Positions 5,928 to 6,155 of a stretch of DNA of 6,155 nucleotides are shown piece by piece. Source of the DNA: Chloroflexota bacterium (lineage in GTDB: Bacteria > Chloroflexota > Anaerolineae > Aggregatilineales > Aggregatilineaceae); NCBI GenBank assembly GCA_016234525.1, contig JACRBK010000724.1:1-6155 (forward strand), written 5' to 3'. The notes beneath the pieces are model-generated. The model saw only the letters and a list, made by a program, of their open reading frames with translations, was not told the origin of the DNA and made no database searches. Position numbers and translations under genes: made by a program. Numbering within the stretch: position 1 is the stretch's first letter; every line of letters begins with the position of its first letter.

Positions 5928-6155
5928 TTAGCGCGGATCTCCCCCGCGAGATTTCAGCCAGGAAACGTCTTTTTGTCCCAGGCCAAACCAGTTTTCTTTT
6001 TGACGTTTGCGCCCAAAGCGGCGGTGCAAAACATCTTTCACGCCTTCGGGGTTTTTCGTCTCAAAGGAGTGGATCAATTCGACATCACGCTGAGCCTCGG
6101 CTTTGACCGTCTCAACCGCTGCCTCAATTTCGCCCTGCGTCGCGCCAATGTAATA
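5928..6155 (-). CDS. T5orf172/Mug113-like (GIY-YIG superfamily) protein, C-terminal fragment
   Basis: Read on the minus strand, the frame is open from the window edge (6155) to the TAA at 5928-5930, giving 75 residues; the 5' end lies outside. The fragment begins YYIGAT and contains DVLHRRFGRKRQKENWFGL followed by KDVSWLKSRGG. The pattern of a YIG element, a helix, a strand (VELIHSFET), then LHRRF and a WF pair matches the C-terminal part of T5orf172/Mug113 domains, which belong to the GIY-YIG nuclease-like superfamily. In that alignment, made from memory, the glutamate usually found four positions before the LH of LHRRF is lysine here (K40), and the residue before WF is asparagine rather than glutamate. 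Nuclease activity is therefore doubtful. It is co-directional with the glycosyltransferase gene, six bases away, so the two are probably co-transcribed. What lies N-terminal is unknown. Confidence 0.55.
   Translation of the reverse strand, partial: YYIGATQGEIEAAVETVKAEAQRDVELIHSFETKNPEGVKDVLHRRFGRKRQKENWFGLGQKDVSWLKSRGGDPR

Overview
The window looks like ordinary chromosomal DNA of moderately high GC, most likely from a Chloroflexota (Anaerolineae-type) bacterium. This rests on the character of the proteins: a MinD/CpaE-like ATPase tail of the type seen there, a PMT-like glycosyltransferase with a soluble beta-rich C-terminal domain, and a GAF-HisKA kinase with an HELRSPL box. The assignment comes from remembered family resemblance, not a search. 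No insertion sequence, phage gene, CRISPR array, tRNA or rRNA was seen.

Layout, left to right. (1) 1-339 (+) is the 3' end of a MinD/CpaE-like P-loop ATPase, closed by a good intrinsic terminator at 372-400. (2) 454-2522 (+) is a two-gene unit. A Sir2-family NAD-dependent deacylase, probably read from its own promoter as a leaderless or nearly leaderless mRNA, is followed with almost no gap by a soluble GAF-domain sensor histidine kinase. (3) 2548-3507 (-) is a zinc-dependent medium-chain dehydrogenase, convergent with the kinase and 25 bp from it. (4) A compact divergent intergenic region (3508-3594) carries a near-consensus promoter for a small AT-rich lipoprotein gene (3595-3966, +). (5) A 98-bp convergent spacer holds a GC-rich hairpin (4014-4049) with no T tract. 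(6) 4065-6155 (-) is a second co-directional unit. It contains the 3' end of a gene for a T5orf172/Mug113-like (GIY-YIG superfamily) protein, then a 618-residue membrane glycosyltransferase starting 6 bp after that gene's stop.

The genes do not form one recognisable pathway. The clearest functional link is the deacylase-kinase pair, which would put a post-translational NAD-dependent eraser and a phosphorelay sensor under one promoter. The kinase has no response regulator beside it. The glycosyltransferase and the lipoprotein both act at the envelope but are convergent and not co-transcribed. No convincing undescribed multi-gene system is visible. The most notable points are the sirtuin/kinase coupling with a leaderless start, the apparently degenerate GIY-YIG-like fragment at the right edge, and the U-less hairpin between convergent genes.
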